From: Pseudomonas marvdashtae
GTDB taxonomy: Bacteria; Pseudomonadota; Gammaproteobacteria; Pseudomonadales; Pseudomonadaceae
Assembly: GCF_014268655.2 (NCBI RefSeq)
Contig: NZ_JABWQX020000001.1
Span: 2,944,001 to 3,008,000, forward strand
Direction: 5' to 3'
Length of the DNA stretch: 64,000 bases
Part shown: positions 18,231 through 27,263 of the stretch, one piece after another
Position numbering within the stretch: the stretch's first letter is position 1
Layout of the letters: each line of letters opens with the position of its first letter
Position numbers and translations under genes: made by a program
The notes under the pieces: model-generated
Told to the model about the DNA's origin: nothing
The model's input: the letters and a program-made list of their open reading frames with translations, nothing else
Databases searched by the model: none

Positions 18231-19163
18231 ATGAATACCTCGACAACGACAGTCAAAGCCCCCCTCGAAATAGCCCCGCCGGCACGCAAGGCCCGTGTGG
18301 CAAACCCCGGCTGGTTCCTGGTCAGCCCTTCGGTCGCCTTGTTGCTGCTGTGGATGATCGTGCCGCTGGGCATGACCGTCTACTTCTCGATGATCCGCTA
18401 CAACCTGCTCTACCCCGGCGAAAACCAATTCGTCGGGCTGGAGAACTTCACTTACTTCCTGACCGACTCGGGCTTCATGCCCGGCGCCACCAACACCCTG
18501 CTGCTGGTGGGCAGCGTGTTGTTGATCAGTATCGTGCTGGGTGTGTTGATCAGCGCGCTGCTGGAAGCCAGCGAGTTTTTCGGCCGTGGGATCGTGCGGG
18601 TATTGCTGATCTCGCCGTTCTTTATCATGCCGACCGTGGGCGCGTTGATCTGGAAGAACCTGATTTTCCACCCGGTCTCCGGAATCCTCGCCTCGGTCTG
18701 GAAACTGTTCGGCGCGCAGCCGGTGGACTGGCTGGCGCATTACCCGCTGCTGTCGATCATCATCATCGTGTCGTGGCAATGGCTGCCCTTCGCGATCCTG
18801 ATCCTGATGACCGCCATGCAGTCCCTCGACCAGGAACAGAAGGAAGCCGCCCGCCTGGACGGTGCCGGCCCGATCGCGATCTTCTGGCACCTGACCCTGC
18901 CGCACCTGGCGCGTCCTATCGCCGTGGTGCTGATGATCGAGACGATTTTCCTGCTGTCGGTGTTCGCCGAGATCTTCACCACCACCAACGGTGGCCCCGG
19001 CTACGCATCGACCAACCTCGCCTACCTGATCTACAACCAGGCGTTGGTGCAGTTCGACGTCGGCATGGCGTCGGCCGGTGGTTTGATCGCCGTGGTGATC
19101 GCCAACATCGCCGCCATCATCCTCGTGCGGATGATCGGCAAAAACCTCACCGACAAAAACTGA
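18231..19163 (+). CDS. mtlF: Mannitol ABC transporter permease
   Basis: A 310-residue inner-membrane permease of the MalF type with about six membrane helices (first at about residues 27-48) and a MetI-like domain. The cytoplasmic EAA loop reads EAARLDGAGPIAIFWHLTLP, the docking site for the ATPase MtlK. ATG 18231 is preceded by a weak AACGAG. An in-frame upstream GTG gives only three more residues. It pairs with MtlG to form the membrane channel and follows mtlE across a REP hairpin. Confidence 0.9.
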   Translation: MNTSTTTVKAPLEIAPPARKARVANPGWFLVSPSVALLLLWMIVPLGMTVYFSMIRYNLLYPGENQFVGLENFTYFLTDSGFMPGATNTLLLVGSVLLISIVLGVLISALLEASEFFGRGIVRVLLISPFFIMPTVGALIWKNLIFHPVSGILASVWKLFGAQPVDWLAHYPLLSIIIIVSWQWLPFAILILMTAMQSLDQEQKEAARLDGAGPIAIFWHLTLPHLARPIAVVLMIETIFLLSVFAEIFTTTNGGPGYASTNLAYLIYNQALVQFDVGMASAGGLIAVVIANIAAIILVRMIGKNLTDKN

Positions 19164-19173
19164 GGCCGTCGCC

Positions 19174-20004
19174 ATGACTCTTCAACAATCCCGTCGCCTG
19201 CAGAGCCTGCTGCTGGGCACGCTGGCCTGGGCCATCGCGATCCTGATCTTCTTTCCGATCTTCTGGATGGTGCTGACCAGCTTCAAGACCGAAATCGATG
19301 CGTTTGCCACGCCGCCGCAATTCATCTTCATGCCGACGCTGGAGAACTACCTGCACATCAACGAGCGCAGCAACTACTTCAGCTTCGCCTGGAACTCGGT
19401 GGTGATTTCCTTCAGCGCCACTGCCCTTTGCCTGTTGATCGCGGTGCCGGCGGCCTACTCCATGGCGTTCTACGAAACCCAGCGCACCAAGGGCACGCTG
19501 CTGTGGATGCTCTCCACCAAAATGCTGCCACCGGTGGGCGTGCTGATGCCGATCTATTTGCTGGCCAAGAGCTTTGGCCTGCTGGACACGCGCATTGCGC
19601 TGATCATCATCTACACGCTGATCAACCTGCCGATCGTGGTCTGGATGATTTACACCTACTTCAAGGACATTCCCCGCGACATCCTCGAAGCCGCGCGCCT
19701 GGATGGCGCCACGCTCTGGCAGGAGATGGTCCGCGTGCTGCTGCCGATCGCCAAGGGCGGCCTGGCGTCCACCGTGCTGTTGTCGCTGATTCTGTGCTGG
19801 AACGAGGCGTTCTGGTCACTGAACCTCACCTCATCCAAAGCCGCGCCGCTGACAGCGCTGATTGCCTCTTACTCCAGTCCGGAAGGTTTGTTCTGGGCCA
19901 AATTGTCGGCCGTCTCGACCCTGGCCTGCGCGCCGATCCTGATCTTCGGCTGGATCAGCCAGAAACAGCTGGTGCGCGGTTTGTCCTTCGGCGCGGTGAA
20001 GTAA
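19174..20004 (+). CDS. mtlG: Mannitol ABC transporter permease
   Basis: The second permease has 276 residues and is MalG-like. It has six membrane helices, starting with a helix at about residues 11-33 (LLLGTLAWAIAILIFFPIFWMVLTSFK). The EAA loop is EAARLDGATLWQEMVRVLLP. The start at ATG 19174 follows mtlF by 10 bp with GAGG upstream, so the two are probably translated together. It forms the heterodimeric channel with MtlF, fed by MtlE and driven by MtlK. Confidence 0.9.
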   Translation: MTLQQSRRLQSLLLGTLAWAIAILIFFPIFWMVLTSFKTEIDAFATPPQFIFMPTLENYLHINERSNYFSFAWNSVVISFSATALCLLIAVPAAYSMAFYETQRTKGTLLWMLSTKMLPPVGVLMPIYLLAKSFGLLDTRIALIIIYTLINLPIVVWMIYTYFKDIPRDILEAARLDGATLWQEMVRVLLPIAKGGLASTVLLSLILCWNEAFWSLNLTSSKAAPLTALIASYSSPEGLFWAKLSAVSTLACAPILIFGWISQKQLVRGLSFGAVK

Positions 20005-20043
20005 CGCGCCCTACACAGTCATCAGAAGCGGAGGCCCATCATC

Positions 20044-21147
20044 ATGGCCAACCTGAAAATCAAGAATCTGCAAAAAGGCTTCGAAGGCTTCTCCATCATC
20101 AAGGGCATCGACCTTGAAGTGAACGACCGCGAGTTCGTGGTCTTTGTCGGCCCGTCCGGCTGTGGCAAATCCACCTTGCTGCGCCTGATTGCCGGCCTCG
20201 AAGAAGTCAGCGACGGCACCATCGAACTGGACGGCCGGGACATCACCGAAGTCAGCCCGGCCAAGCGCGACCTGGCGATGGTGTTCCAGACCTATGCCCT
20301 GTACCCGCACATGAGCGTGCGCAAGAACATGTCCTTCGCGCTGGACCTGGCCGGCGTGCCCAAGGCCGAGGTCGAGAAGAAGGTCAACGAAGCGGCGCGC
20401 ATCCTCGAACTGGGGCCGATGCTGGAGCGCAAGCCCAAGCAATTGTCCGGCGGCCAGCGCCAACGCGTGGCGATTGGCCGAGCCATCGTGCGCAACCCGA
20501 AAATTTTTCTGTTCGACGAACCGCTGTCCAACCTCGACGCCGCCCTGCGCGTGCAAATGCGCCTGGAACTGGCCCGCCTGCACAAAGAGCTGCAGGCGAC
20601 GATGATCTACGTGACCCACGACCAGGTTGAAGCCATGACCCTGGCCGACAAAGTGGTGGTGCTCAACGGCGGACGCATCGAGCAGGTCGGCTCGCCGCTG
20701 GACCTGTATCACCAGCCAGCCAACCTCTTCGTGGCCGGGTTCCTCGGCACGCCAAAAATGGGTTTCCTCAAGGGCAAGGTCACCGCACTGGACGGCCGGG
20801 GTTGCGAAGTCCTGCTGGACGCCGGGACGCGGATCAGCCTGCCGTTGAGTGGTGCCAACCTGAGCGTTGGCGGCGCAGTAACTTTGGGCATTCGCCCGGA
20901 ACACCTGAACCTGGCGCAACCGGGCGATTGCACGCTGCGAGTCACCGCCGATGTCAGCGAGCGGCTGGGCAGCGACACCTTCTGCCACGTCGTCACCGCG
21001 TCCGGCGAAGCCTTGACGATGCGAGTGCGCGGCGACTTGGCGAGCCGCTTTGGCGAGCAACTGGATCTGCACCTGGACGCCGAACACTGCCATTTATTCG
21101 ATGCCGAAGGCGTAGCGGTCACCCGCGCGCTACGCGCTGCCGCCTGA
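20044..21147 (+). CDS. mtlK: Mannitol ABC transporter ATP-binding subunit
   Basis: The 367-residue MalK-type ATPase has Walker [10 protein letters not shown] at residues 36-44, signature [14 protein letters not shown], Walker [14 protein letters not shown] and the switch His (YVTHDQ). A C-terminal TOBE/OB domain (about 240-367) is typical of regulatory MalK-like subunits. GGAGG lies before ATG 20044. It energises import through MtlFG, and its TOBE domain may respond to regulation as in other MalK proteins, though no such control is visible here. mtlD begins 16 bp downstream. Confidence 0.92.
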   Translation: MANLKIKNLQKGFEGFSIIKGIDLEVNDREFVVFVGPSGCGKSTLLRLIAGLEEVSDGTIELDGRDITEVSPAKRDLAMVFQTYALYPHMSVRKNMSFALDLAGVPKAEVEKKVNEAARILELGPMLERKPKQLSGGQRQRVAIGRAIVRNPKIFLFDEPLSNLDAALRVQMRLELARLHKELQATMIYVTHDQVEAMTLADKVVVLNGGRIEQVGSPLDLYHQPANLFVAGFLGTPKMGFLKGKVTALDGRGCEVLLDAGTRISLPLSGANLSVGGAVTLGIRPEHLNLAQPGDCTLRVTADVSERLGSDTFCHVVTASGEALTMRVRGDLASRFGEQLDLHLDAEHCHLFDAEGVAVTRALRAAA

Positions 21148-21163
21148 TTGCCGAGATTTTGTG

Positions 21164-22645
21164 ATGAAACTCAACCGACAGAACCTGCACAACCTCAAGC
21201 CCGAGGTCGCCCTGCCCGCCTATAACCTGAGCGACCGTCGCCAGGGCATCGCCCACATCGGCGTCGGCGGTTTCCACCGTGCGCACCAGGCCTATTACAC
21301 CGATGCGCTGATGAACACCGGCGAAGGCCTTGACTGGGCTATTTGTGGCGTGGGCCTGCGGGCCGAAGACCGCCGCGCCCGGGACGACCTGGCCGGCCAG
21401 GATTACCTGTTCACCCTCTACGAACTGGGCGACACCGATGACACCGAAGTGCGCGTGATCGGCGCAATCGCCGACATGCTGCTGGCCGAAGACGGTGCAC
21501 GTGCGCTGATCGACAAACTGGCCGACCCGCAGATCCGCATTGTCTCGTTGACCATCACCGAGGGCGGTTACTGCATCGACGACAGCAACGGCGAGTTCAT
21601 GGCCCACCTGCCGCAGATCCAGCACGACCTGGCCCATCCGAACCAGCCGACCACGGTGTTCGGCTTCCTCTGCGCGGCCCTGGCCAAGCGCCGCGCCTTG
21701 GGGACGCCGGCGTTCACGCTGATGTCCTGCGACAACCTGCCCCACAACGGCGCGGTTACCCGCAAGGCGCTGCTGGCCTTCGCCGCCCTGCGTGACCCTG
21801 AGCTGGGACGGTGGATCGACCAGAACGTAAGCTTCCCCAACGCCATGGTTGATCGGATCACGCCGATGACCAGCAGCGCCCATCGTTTGCAGCTGCATGA
21901 CGAACATGGCATCGATGACGCCTGGCCGGTGGTCTGCGAACCCTTTGTGCAGTGGGTGCTGGAAGACAAATTCGTCAGCGGTCGCCCGGCCTGGGAGAAG
22001 GTCGGGGTGCAGTTCACCGATGACGTTTCGCCCTATGAAGAGATGAAGATCAAGCTGCTCAACGGTAGCCACCTCGCCTTGACCTACCTGGGATTTCTCA
22101 AGGGCTATCGCTTCGTCCATGAAACCATGAACGACCCGCTGTTCGTGCGCTACATGCGCGCCTACATGGACCTGGATGTGACACCGCAACTGGCGCCGGT
22201 ACCGGGCATCGACCTGGACGAATACAAGAATACCCTGGTGGAGCGCTTCTCCAACCAAGCCATCGCCGACCAGTTGGAGCGGGTCTGTTCGGACGGCTCC
22301 TCGAAGTTTCCGAAATTCACCGTGCCGACCATCAACCGCTTGATCGCCGACGGCGCCGAAACCCGCCGCGCCGCGCTGGTGGTGGCGGCCTGGGCGGTGT
22401 ATCTGAAGGGCGTGGACGAGAACGGCGTGAGCTATTCGATTCCCGACCCACGAGCGGCGTTCTGCCAGGCGCTGGTCGCCGACGACGTGCTGGTGACCCA
22501 GCGGGTGCTGCAAGTTGAAGAAATTTTTGGCACGGCGATTCCCCGTTCGCCTGAATTCGTGGCAGCCTTCGAATGGTGCTGCAACAGCTTGCGCGAGCAT
22601 GGGGTGACGCGAACACTTGAGCGAATCCTCGCTGACGCGGACTGA
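21164..22645 (+). CDS. mtlD: Mannitol 2-dehydrogenase
   Basis: The 493-residue enzyme oxidises D-mannitol to D-fructose (and D-arabitol to D-xylulose) with NAD. It closely matches the well-studied P. fluorescens long-chain polyol dehydrogenase in length and sequence. The NAD loop is IGVGGFHRAHQA (32-43). The catalytic Lys and its partners lie in KIKLLNGSH, corresponding to Lys295, Asn300 and His303 of that enzyme. I chose ATG 21164, which gives MKLNRQN as in the known protein; the GTG three bases earlier is an alternative. Zinc is not needed in this family. Products go to MtlZ (fructose) or MtlY (xylulose). Confidence 0.95.
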   Translation: MKLNRQNLHNLKPEVALPAYNLSDRRQGIAHIGVGGFHRAHQAYYTDALMNTGEGLDWAICGVGLRAEDRRARDDLAGQDYLFTLYELGDTDDTEVRVIGAIADMLLAEDGARALIDKLADPQIRIVSLTITEGGYCIDDSNGEFMAHLPQIQHDLAHPNQPTTVFGFLCAALAKRRALGTPAFTLMSCDNLPHNGAVTRKALLAFAALRDPELGRWIDQNVSFPNAMVDRITPMTSSAHRLQLHDEHGIDDAWPVVCEPFVQWVLEDKFVSGRPAWEKVGVQFTDDVSPYEEMKIKLLNGSHLALTYLGFLKGYRFVHETMNDPLFVRYMRAYMDLDVTPQLAPVPGIDLDEYKNTLVERFSNQAIADQLERVCSDGSSKFPKFTVPTINRLIADGAETRRAALVVAAWAVYLKGVDENGVSYSIPDPRAAFCQALVADDVLVTQRVLQVEEIFGTAIPRSPEFVAAFEWCCNSLREHGVTRTLERILADAD

Positions 22646-22664
22646 CTCGACGCAGTCCGCCTTT

Positions 22665-22790
22665 TGTGGCGAGGGGATTTATCCCCGCAGGGGCGCGAAG
22701 CGGCCCCCAACGTACTGTCTGATACACCGCAGTAGCAGATGCACCTGGGGGCCGCTTCGCGCCCCTGCGGGGATAAATCCCCTCGCCACA
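22665..22790. repeat. REPIN between mtlD and mtlY
   Basis: An inverted REP pair: TGTGGCGAGGGGATTTATCC from 22665 and its reverse complement ending at 22790, around a GC-rich inner palindrome (GGGGCGCGAAGCGGCCCCC / GGGGGCCGCTTCGCGCCCC) and a short loop. A partial third arm (CCCTCGCCACG) follows at about 22799-22809. It interrupts the mtl operon before the kinase genes. Confidence 0.92.
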
Positions 22791-22845
22791 GGTAATTCCC
22801 TCGCCACGCAGGTTTTGTGTTTTGTTCTTTGATCCGAGGATTTCC

Positions 22846-24333
22846 ATGGCAAACCAACAACTGTTCCTGGGCATCGATTGCGGCACCCAAGGCACCAAGG
22901 CGCTGATCCTCGATGCGATCAGCGGCCAGGTACTCGGCCAGGGCGCCGCAGCCCACAGCATGATCAGCGGCGCCAACGGCCGTCGCGAACAAGACACCCA
23001 GCAATGGCTCGACGCGTTCACCCAGGCCACTCGGCAGGCATTGTCGGCCGCCGGCGTGGATGGCCAGGCGATCCTCGGCATCGGCGTATCCGGCCAGCAA
23101 CACGGCTTGGTCCTACTTGACGACCAGGGCCAGGTCCTGCGCCCGGCCAAGCTGTGGTGCGACACCGAGACGACCGCGGAAAACGATCGACTCCTGGCGC
23201 ACCTCGGCGGTGAAAGTGGCTCCCTGGAGCGTCTCGGCGTGGTGATCGCTCCGGGATATACGGTTTCCAAATTGCTTTGGACCCAAGAACAGCACCCGCA
23301 AGTTTTCGAGCGGATCGCCAGCGTCCTGCTGCCCCACGACTTTCTCAATTACTGGCTGACCGGCCGCCATTGCAGCGAATATGGCGATGCCTCGGGCACC
23401 GGCTATTTCAACGTGCGCAGCCGCCAATGGGACACGGAGCTGCTGCGACATATCGACCCCAGCGGAGGCCTGCAGTCGGCCTTGCCGGAATTGATCGAGG
23501 CCCATCAGCCGGTCGGCAGGATCCTGCCGCAGATTGCCGCACACCTTGGCTTGAACCCCGAGGCCGTGGTGGCCAGCGGTGGCGGAGACAATATGATGGG
23601 CGCGATCGGCACGGGCAATATCCAGCCCGGCGTGATCACCATGAGCCTCGGCTCCTCCGGCACGGTGTATGCCTATGCGGCGGAGCCCGTGGTCAGCCCG
23701 CAGGCGTCGGTGGCAACTTTCTGTTCTTCCAGCGGCGGCTGGCTACCGCTGATCTGCACCATGAACCTGACCAACGCCACCGGGGCGCTGCGTGAGCTGC
23801 TGGACTTGGACATCGACACGTTCAATACCTTGGTCACCCAAGCGCCAATCGGTGCCGAAGGCGCCTGCATGCTGCCGTTCCTCAACGGCGAACGAGTCCC
23901 CGCCCTGCCGAACGCCACCGGCAGTCTGCTGGGCCTGACAACCACCAACCTGACCCGGGCCAATCTGTGCCGCGCCGTGGTCGAAGGCACGACCTTCGGC
24001 CTGCGGTACGGCCTTGACCTACTCAGGGCCAATGGACTCGAGGCGCAGAGCATTCGCCTGATCGGCGGCGGTTCGAAGAGCCCGGTCTGGCGGCAGATCG
24101 TCGCCGACATCATGGACACCACGGTCATCTGCACCGAACAGAGCGAAGCGGCTGCCCTGGGCGGGGCGATCCAGGCGGCCTGGTGCCATGGCGGCGCGCA
24201 AGAACAGTTGGCTGAACTGTGCCAGCGTTGCGTCAAGCTCGACCCGGCCAGCGAAACCCGGCCCGTCGCCGAACAGGTCGCGGCGTCCCAACAAGCTTAT
24301 GAACTTTATCGGCAACACGTCGCAACCCTTTGA
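22846..24333 (+). CDS. mtlY: Xylulokinase
   Basis: The 495-residue FGGY-family carbohydrate kinase is of the xylulokinase type: phosphate-1 motif FLGIDCGTQGTKALILD near the N-terminus, GVSGQQHGLVLLD, and the C-terminal signature RLIGGGSKSPVWRQIVADIM. It phosphorylates D-xylulose, made from arabitol by MtlD, to xylulose 5-phosphate for the pentose pathway. ATG 22846 follows CGAGGA. It is separated from mtlD by a REPIN but keeps operon order, and mtlZ begins 12 bp after it. Confidence 0.92.
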   Translation: MANQQLFLGIDCGTQGTKALILDAISGQVLGQGAAAHSMISGANGRREQDTQQWLDAFTQATRQALSAAGVDGQAILGIGVSGQQHGLVLLDDQGQVLRPAKLWCDTETTAENDRLLAHLGGESGSLERLGVVIAPGYTVSKLLWTQEQHPQVFERIASVLLPHDFLNYWLTGRHCSEYGDASGTGYFNVRSRQWDTELLRHIDPSGGLQSALPELIEAHQPVGRILPQIAAHLGLNPEAVVASGGGDNMMGAIGTGNIQPGVITMSLGSSGTVYAYAAEPVVSPQASVATFCSSSGGWLPLICTMNLTNATGALRELLDLDIDTFNTLVTQAPIGAEGACMLPFLNGERVPALPNATGSLLGLTTTNLTRANLCRAVVEGTTFGLRYGLDLLRANGLEAQSIRLIGGGSKSPVWRQIVADIMDTTVICTEQSEAAALGGAIQAAWCHGGAQEQLAELCQRCVKLDPASETRPVAEQVAASQQAYELYRQHVATL

Positions 24334-24345
24334 GAGCAGGCAACT

Positions 24346-25284
24346 ATGTATCTGGTGTGTGGTGAAGCGCTGTTTGATCTGTTCAGCGCAAACGAAGCGG
24401 GAGCTCCGGCGTCCCAAGTGAATTTCAAGGCAATTGCCGGCGGCTCGCCGTTCAACGTGGCGGTAGGGTTACGCCGCCTGGGTGTTGAATCGGCGTTGTT
24501 TGCCGGGCTGTCCACGGACTACCTCGGCCAACGCTTGCGACAGGTATTGACCGACGAAGGCGTCAGCACGCAATTCACCCATGACTTCGACGCCCCCACT
24601 ACCCTGGCGATGGTCGCCGTAGGGGCCAACGGCTCGCCGCACTACAGCTTTCGCGGTGAGGGTTGCGCGGATCGGCAGTTGAGCATGGCGCATCTGCCGA
24701 CGCTGAGCCCGCAGGTGCGTGGCTTGCATGTCGGCTCATTTTCCCTGGTGGTGCAGCCAGTCGCCGACACGCTGCTGGCGCTGGTGCAACGCGAAAGCGG
24801 CAAGCGCCTGATCAGCCTGGACCCGAATGTACGGCTCAATCCGCAACCGGACATCGAGTTGTGGCGTTCGCGAATCGCCACGTTGGTGCAGTATGCCGAC
24901 CTGATCAAAGTCAGTGATGAAGACCTTGGCCTGCTCTACCCCGACCGAGACCCGCATGAAGTGATCAGCGGTTGGCTGGAACATCGTTGCCAACTGGCAT
25001 TTCTGACCCGTGGCGGTGACGGCGCGACGGTGTTCAGCCGTCATCATGGCATCTGGTCGCTTGCTGCCTGTCCGGTCAAGATCGCCGATACCGTAGGCGC
25101 GGGCGATACATTCCAGGCGGCACTGATCGCCTGGCTGACTGAGCAGCAGTTGGATTGTGTGGAGGGCTTGAATTCGCTGACCGCGAAACAGATCAGCCAG
25201 ATGCTCGATTTCGCCATGCGCGCCGCTGCGCTGACCTGCGGCAAAACCGGCCCCGACCTGCCTTACCGGCGGCAACTGGACTAG
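24346..25284 (+). CDS. mtlZ: Fructokinase (PfkB family)
   Basis: The 312-residue ribokinase-family sugar kinase has the N-terminal GG motif GGSPFNVAVGLRRLG and the C-terminal ATP/anion-hole motif DTVGAGDTFQAALIAWL with the catalytic Asp. It phosphorylates fructose, the product of mannitol oxidation, to fructose 6-phosphate. ATG 24346 follows GAGAG. It closes the mtlEFGKDYZ operon, so mannitol is carried from uptake to a glycolytic intermediate within one transcription unit. Confidence 0.92.
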   Translation: MYLVCGEALFDLFSANEAGAPASQVNFKAIAGGSPFNVAVGLRRLGVESALFAGLSTDYLGQRLRQVLTDEGVSTQFTHDFDAPTTLAMVAVGANGSPHYSFRGEGCADRQLSMAHLPTLSPQVRGLHVGSFSLVVQPVADTLLALVQRESGKRLISLDPNVRLNPQPDIELWRSRIATLVQYADLIKVSDEDLGLLYPDRDPHEVISGWLEHRCQLAFLTRGGDGATVFSRHHGIWSLAACPVKIADTVGAGDTFQAALIAWLTEQQLDCVEGLNSLTAKQISQMLDFAMRAAALTCGKTGPDLPYRRQLD

Positions 25285-25357
25285 CAACCAGCAAAAGCTG
25301 CACGCCGGGTTCGAACGATGTCGGACCCGGTCGTCAGGCTGGTAGGACGAGGAGTGA

Positions 25358-25651
25358 TTAGCGGCCGCTCATCCGATGTTGCTGATGGAAATAGTTACCT
25401 GACGCGTGATTTGCAGAAGCGCGCCCGTGGTCTAGCTCGGTGCGCAGTTCGGCGATCAGATCATTGATGGCGCGGCAGCCGGTGAGCTTGGTGGCATCGA
25501 TGTCGGTCTTGACCAGTGCTACACGATCGGTTTCATGGTCGTCGTAAATCTTCACCGTCATCGACAAATCCTGTGACAAGGTGCATTGCGAGCGTTTCGG
25601 CAGCAGGCTGCTTTCAATGATGTTTCGCATTTCGAGGGCAGATAAAAACAT
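25358..25651 (-). CDS. DUF1652 family protein
   Basis: A 97-residue protein matching the DUF1652 pattern common in Pseudomonas: FLSALEMRNIIESSLLPKRSQCT at the start, then SMTVKIYD and RAINDLIAELRTEL. No function is established for the family. ATG 25651 is preceded by GGAGAG at good distance, and the longer ORF start at 25690 is not supported. The gene converges on mtlZ. It is cytoplasmic, with no signal or membrane segment. Confidence 0.8.
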   Translation of the reverse strand: MFLSALEMRNIIESSLLPKRSQCTLSQDLSMTVKIYDDHETDRVALVKTDIDATKLTGCRAINDLIAELRTELDHGRASANHASGNYFHQQHRMSGR

Positions 25652-26034
25652 GGCAACTCTCTCCTGTTGAGGCAGCCAACTTATGTTCACGACGGCGGTA
25701 TTTTCGTCCGATTGTTCCCTTCGGACTGGACTTCAAATGCCTTACCGTTCGTTCATTTTGGCGTTTTCTGGTGTTGGAGCCCATTCAATCGGACTCGGGT
25801 ATCAACCCGCAAAAAACATGCCTGTACCTGGGTACATCCAGCCTGTTACAAATCAATCACTTAGCGAGAAAATCAAGCGAAACGGTCATGCAGAATGCAA
25901 GGAAGCGGTGTTTCTCTCATGCAAACTGCAATTACCCGTTCGGCTTGCCAAGCTCAGAGTAGCCACTATTTCGACTTCATGGGCGGGCATCCGTCGGTTG
26001 CTCAAAAAAACTGGGACGCGCCGGGCAATCTCTA
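25652..26034. other. Intergenic region with no supported gene
   Basis: About 380 bp between the DUF1652 gene (transcribed leftwards) and the 3' end of the threonine dehydratase. Several short plus-strand ORFs exist here, but they lack ribosome sites and recognisable sequence. Base composition looks less GC-rich than the flanks. The promoter of the DUF1652 gene must lie in its left part. I see no repeat or RNA structure I can support. Confidence 0.5.
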
Positions 26035-27039
26035 TCAGACGGCCACGGCCGCGCGTTCAGCGACGTGGCGCAAGCTGTCGAAGTTGATATTGGCGCCCGA
26101 GTCGATGGCCACCAGCGTCTGGCCTTGCGCGCCGCTGTCAGTCACGTACTGCTTGATACCCGCCACCGCCAAGGCGCCCGATGGCTCGGTGATCGAGCGC
26201 GTGTCGTCGTAGATGTCCCGGATCGCCGCGCAGAGCTGGTCGTTGGTGACGGTTATCACTTCATCGACACAGAATCGGCAGATATCGAAGCCATGGGCAC
26301 CGATCTGTGCCACGGCCACGCCATCGGCAAAGGTGCCCACGCTGGGCAGCGTCACGCGTTCACCAGCAGCCAACGCCGCTTTAAGGCAGGCGGAGTGTTC
26401 GGACTCGACGCCGATGATGCGTATTTCCGGGCGCAGGTATTTGACGTACGCCGCGATTCCGGCGATCAGCCCGCCGCCGCCGACCGGAACGAAAATGGCG
26501 TCCAGCGGACCTGGATGCTCGCGCAGGATCTCCATCGCGACCGTCCCCTGCCCAGCGATGACTTGCGGGTCGTCAAACGGCGAGACGAACTCTCGTCCGG
26601 TTTCCTGGGCCAGCTTCAAGGCGAATTCCAGAGCGAACGGAAAACTCTCACCGTGCAACAACGCCTCGGCACCCCGGCTGCGCACGCCCAGTACCTTGAG
26701 CTGCGGCGTGGTGCTGGGCATGACAATGCAAGCGGAAATTCCCAACTCCCGAGCAGCCAGCGCTACGCCTTGGGCATGATTACCTGCCGAAGCCGTGATC
26801 ACGCCACGGCTGCGTTGCTCCGGGGTCAGTTGTGCCAATTTGTTGTAGGCGCCGCGAATCTTGAAGGAAAAGGTCGGCTGCAAGTCCTCGCGCTTGAGCA
26901 GGATCCGGTTTCCCAGGGCCTGCGACAGCGCTGGAGCCGCTTGCAACGGCGTGGCCACCGCCAGTTCATACACCGGCGCGGCCAGAATCTTCTTGACGTA
27001 GTGCTCCAGCAGGGCTTGCTCGGCGCGGGTCGGGGTCAT
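26035..27039 (-). CDS. Threonine dehydratase, short form without regulatory domain
   Basis: The 334-residue PLP enzyme deaminates L-threonine to 2-oxobutanoate, the first step towards isoleucine. PLP Lys60 is in TFSFKIRGAYNK and the phosphate loop is VGGGGLIAG. The sequence follows biosynthetic IlvA closely but ends at INFDSLRHVAERAAVAV, where the C-terminal ACT-like regulatory domains of full IlvA (about 500 residues) would begin. It is therefore probably insensitive to isoleucine feedback at the protein level. AGGAG precedes ATG 27039. Upstream lies a leader peptide and terminator, suggesting control by attenuation instead. A catabolic or stress role is an alternative. Confidence 0.85.
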   Translation of the reverse strand: MTPTRAEQALLEHYVKKILAAPVYELAVATPLQAAPALSQALGNRILLKREDLQPTFSFKIRGAYNKLAQLTPEQRSRGVITASAGNHAQGVALAARELGISACIVMPSTTPQLKVLGVRSRGAEALLHGESFPFALEFALKLAQETGREFVSPFDDPQVIAGQGTVAMEILREHPGPLDAIFVPVGGGGLIAGIAAYVKYLRPEIRIIGVESEHSACLKAALAAGERVTLPSVGTFADGVAVAQIGAHGFDICRFCVDEVITVTNDQLCAAIRDIYDDTRSITEPSGALAVAGIKQYVTDSGAQGQTLVAIDSGANINFDSLRHVAERAAVAV

Positions 27040-27075
27040 GGCGGTCTCCTGGTTCGAATGAAGCCCTGGAGACAG

Positions 27076-27104
27076 AAAGAAAAAACCCGCCTCTAGGGCG
27101 GGTT
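27076..27104 (-). terminator. Attenuator terminator before the threonine dehydratase gene
   Basis: Read on the minus strand, an 8-bp stem (AACCCGCC / GGCGGGTT, 27084-27091 with 27097-27104) is followed by six U and a U/C-rich tail. It lies between the leader-peptide stop (27120) and the structural gene start (27039), the standard position for a transcription attenuator. Confidence 0.85.
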
Positions 27105-27119
27105 GGGTGCAGCCGTCAG

Positions 27120-27185
27120 CTAGCCCGCCAAATAAGGAATGGCGGTAATAATGCTTGGCTGGCTGCGCAGTACGGTGGAATTCAT
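27120..27185 (-). CDS. Leader peptide of the threonine dehydratase attenuator
   Basis: A 21-codon ORF starts at ATG 27185 and stops with TAG at 27122-27120, sixteen bases before the terminator stem. The peptide begins MNSTV and contains the run SIITAI, giving three Ile and one Thr within five codons. Ile and Thr are the end product and the substrate of the downstream enzyme. In classical attenuators, ribosome stalling at scarce-amino-acid codons prevents the terminator from forming. I have not folded the alternative antiterminator. Confidence 0.7.
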   Translation of the reverse strand: MNSTVLRSQPSIITAIPYLAG

Positions 27186-27263
27186 GGCTGGACGTTAGCC
27201 GCGCGCGCAGGGCAAGTCAATGGAAATCCCGGCCCGGCTACCCGAACCTCATTGGATTCACCG

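Noticed and set aside
16731..19175. An 814-codon open frame on the minus strand opposite mtlE-mtlF
   Set aside because: It is a high-GC shadow frame: the plus strand carries recognisable transporter genes with ribosome sites, and the antisense translation matches nothing and reads through a REPIN-like region.
25683..26212. Several overlapping short plus-strand ORFs between the DUF1652 gene and threonine dehydratase
   Set aside because: They overlap each other in different frames, lack ribosome sites and show no recognisable family.
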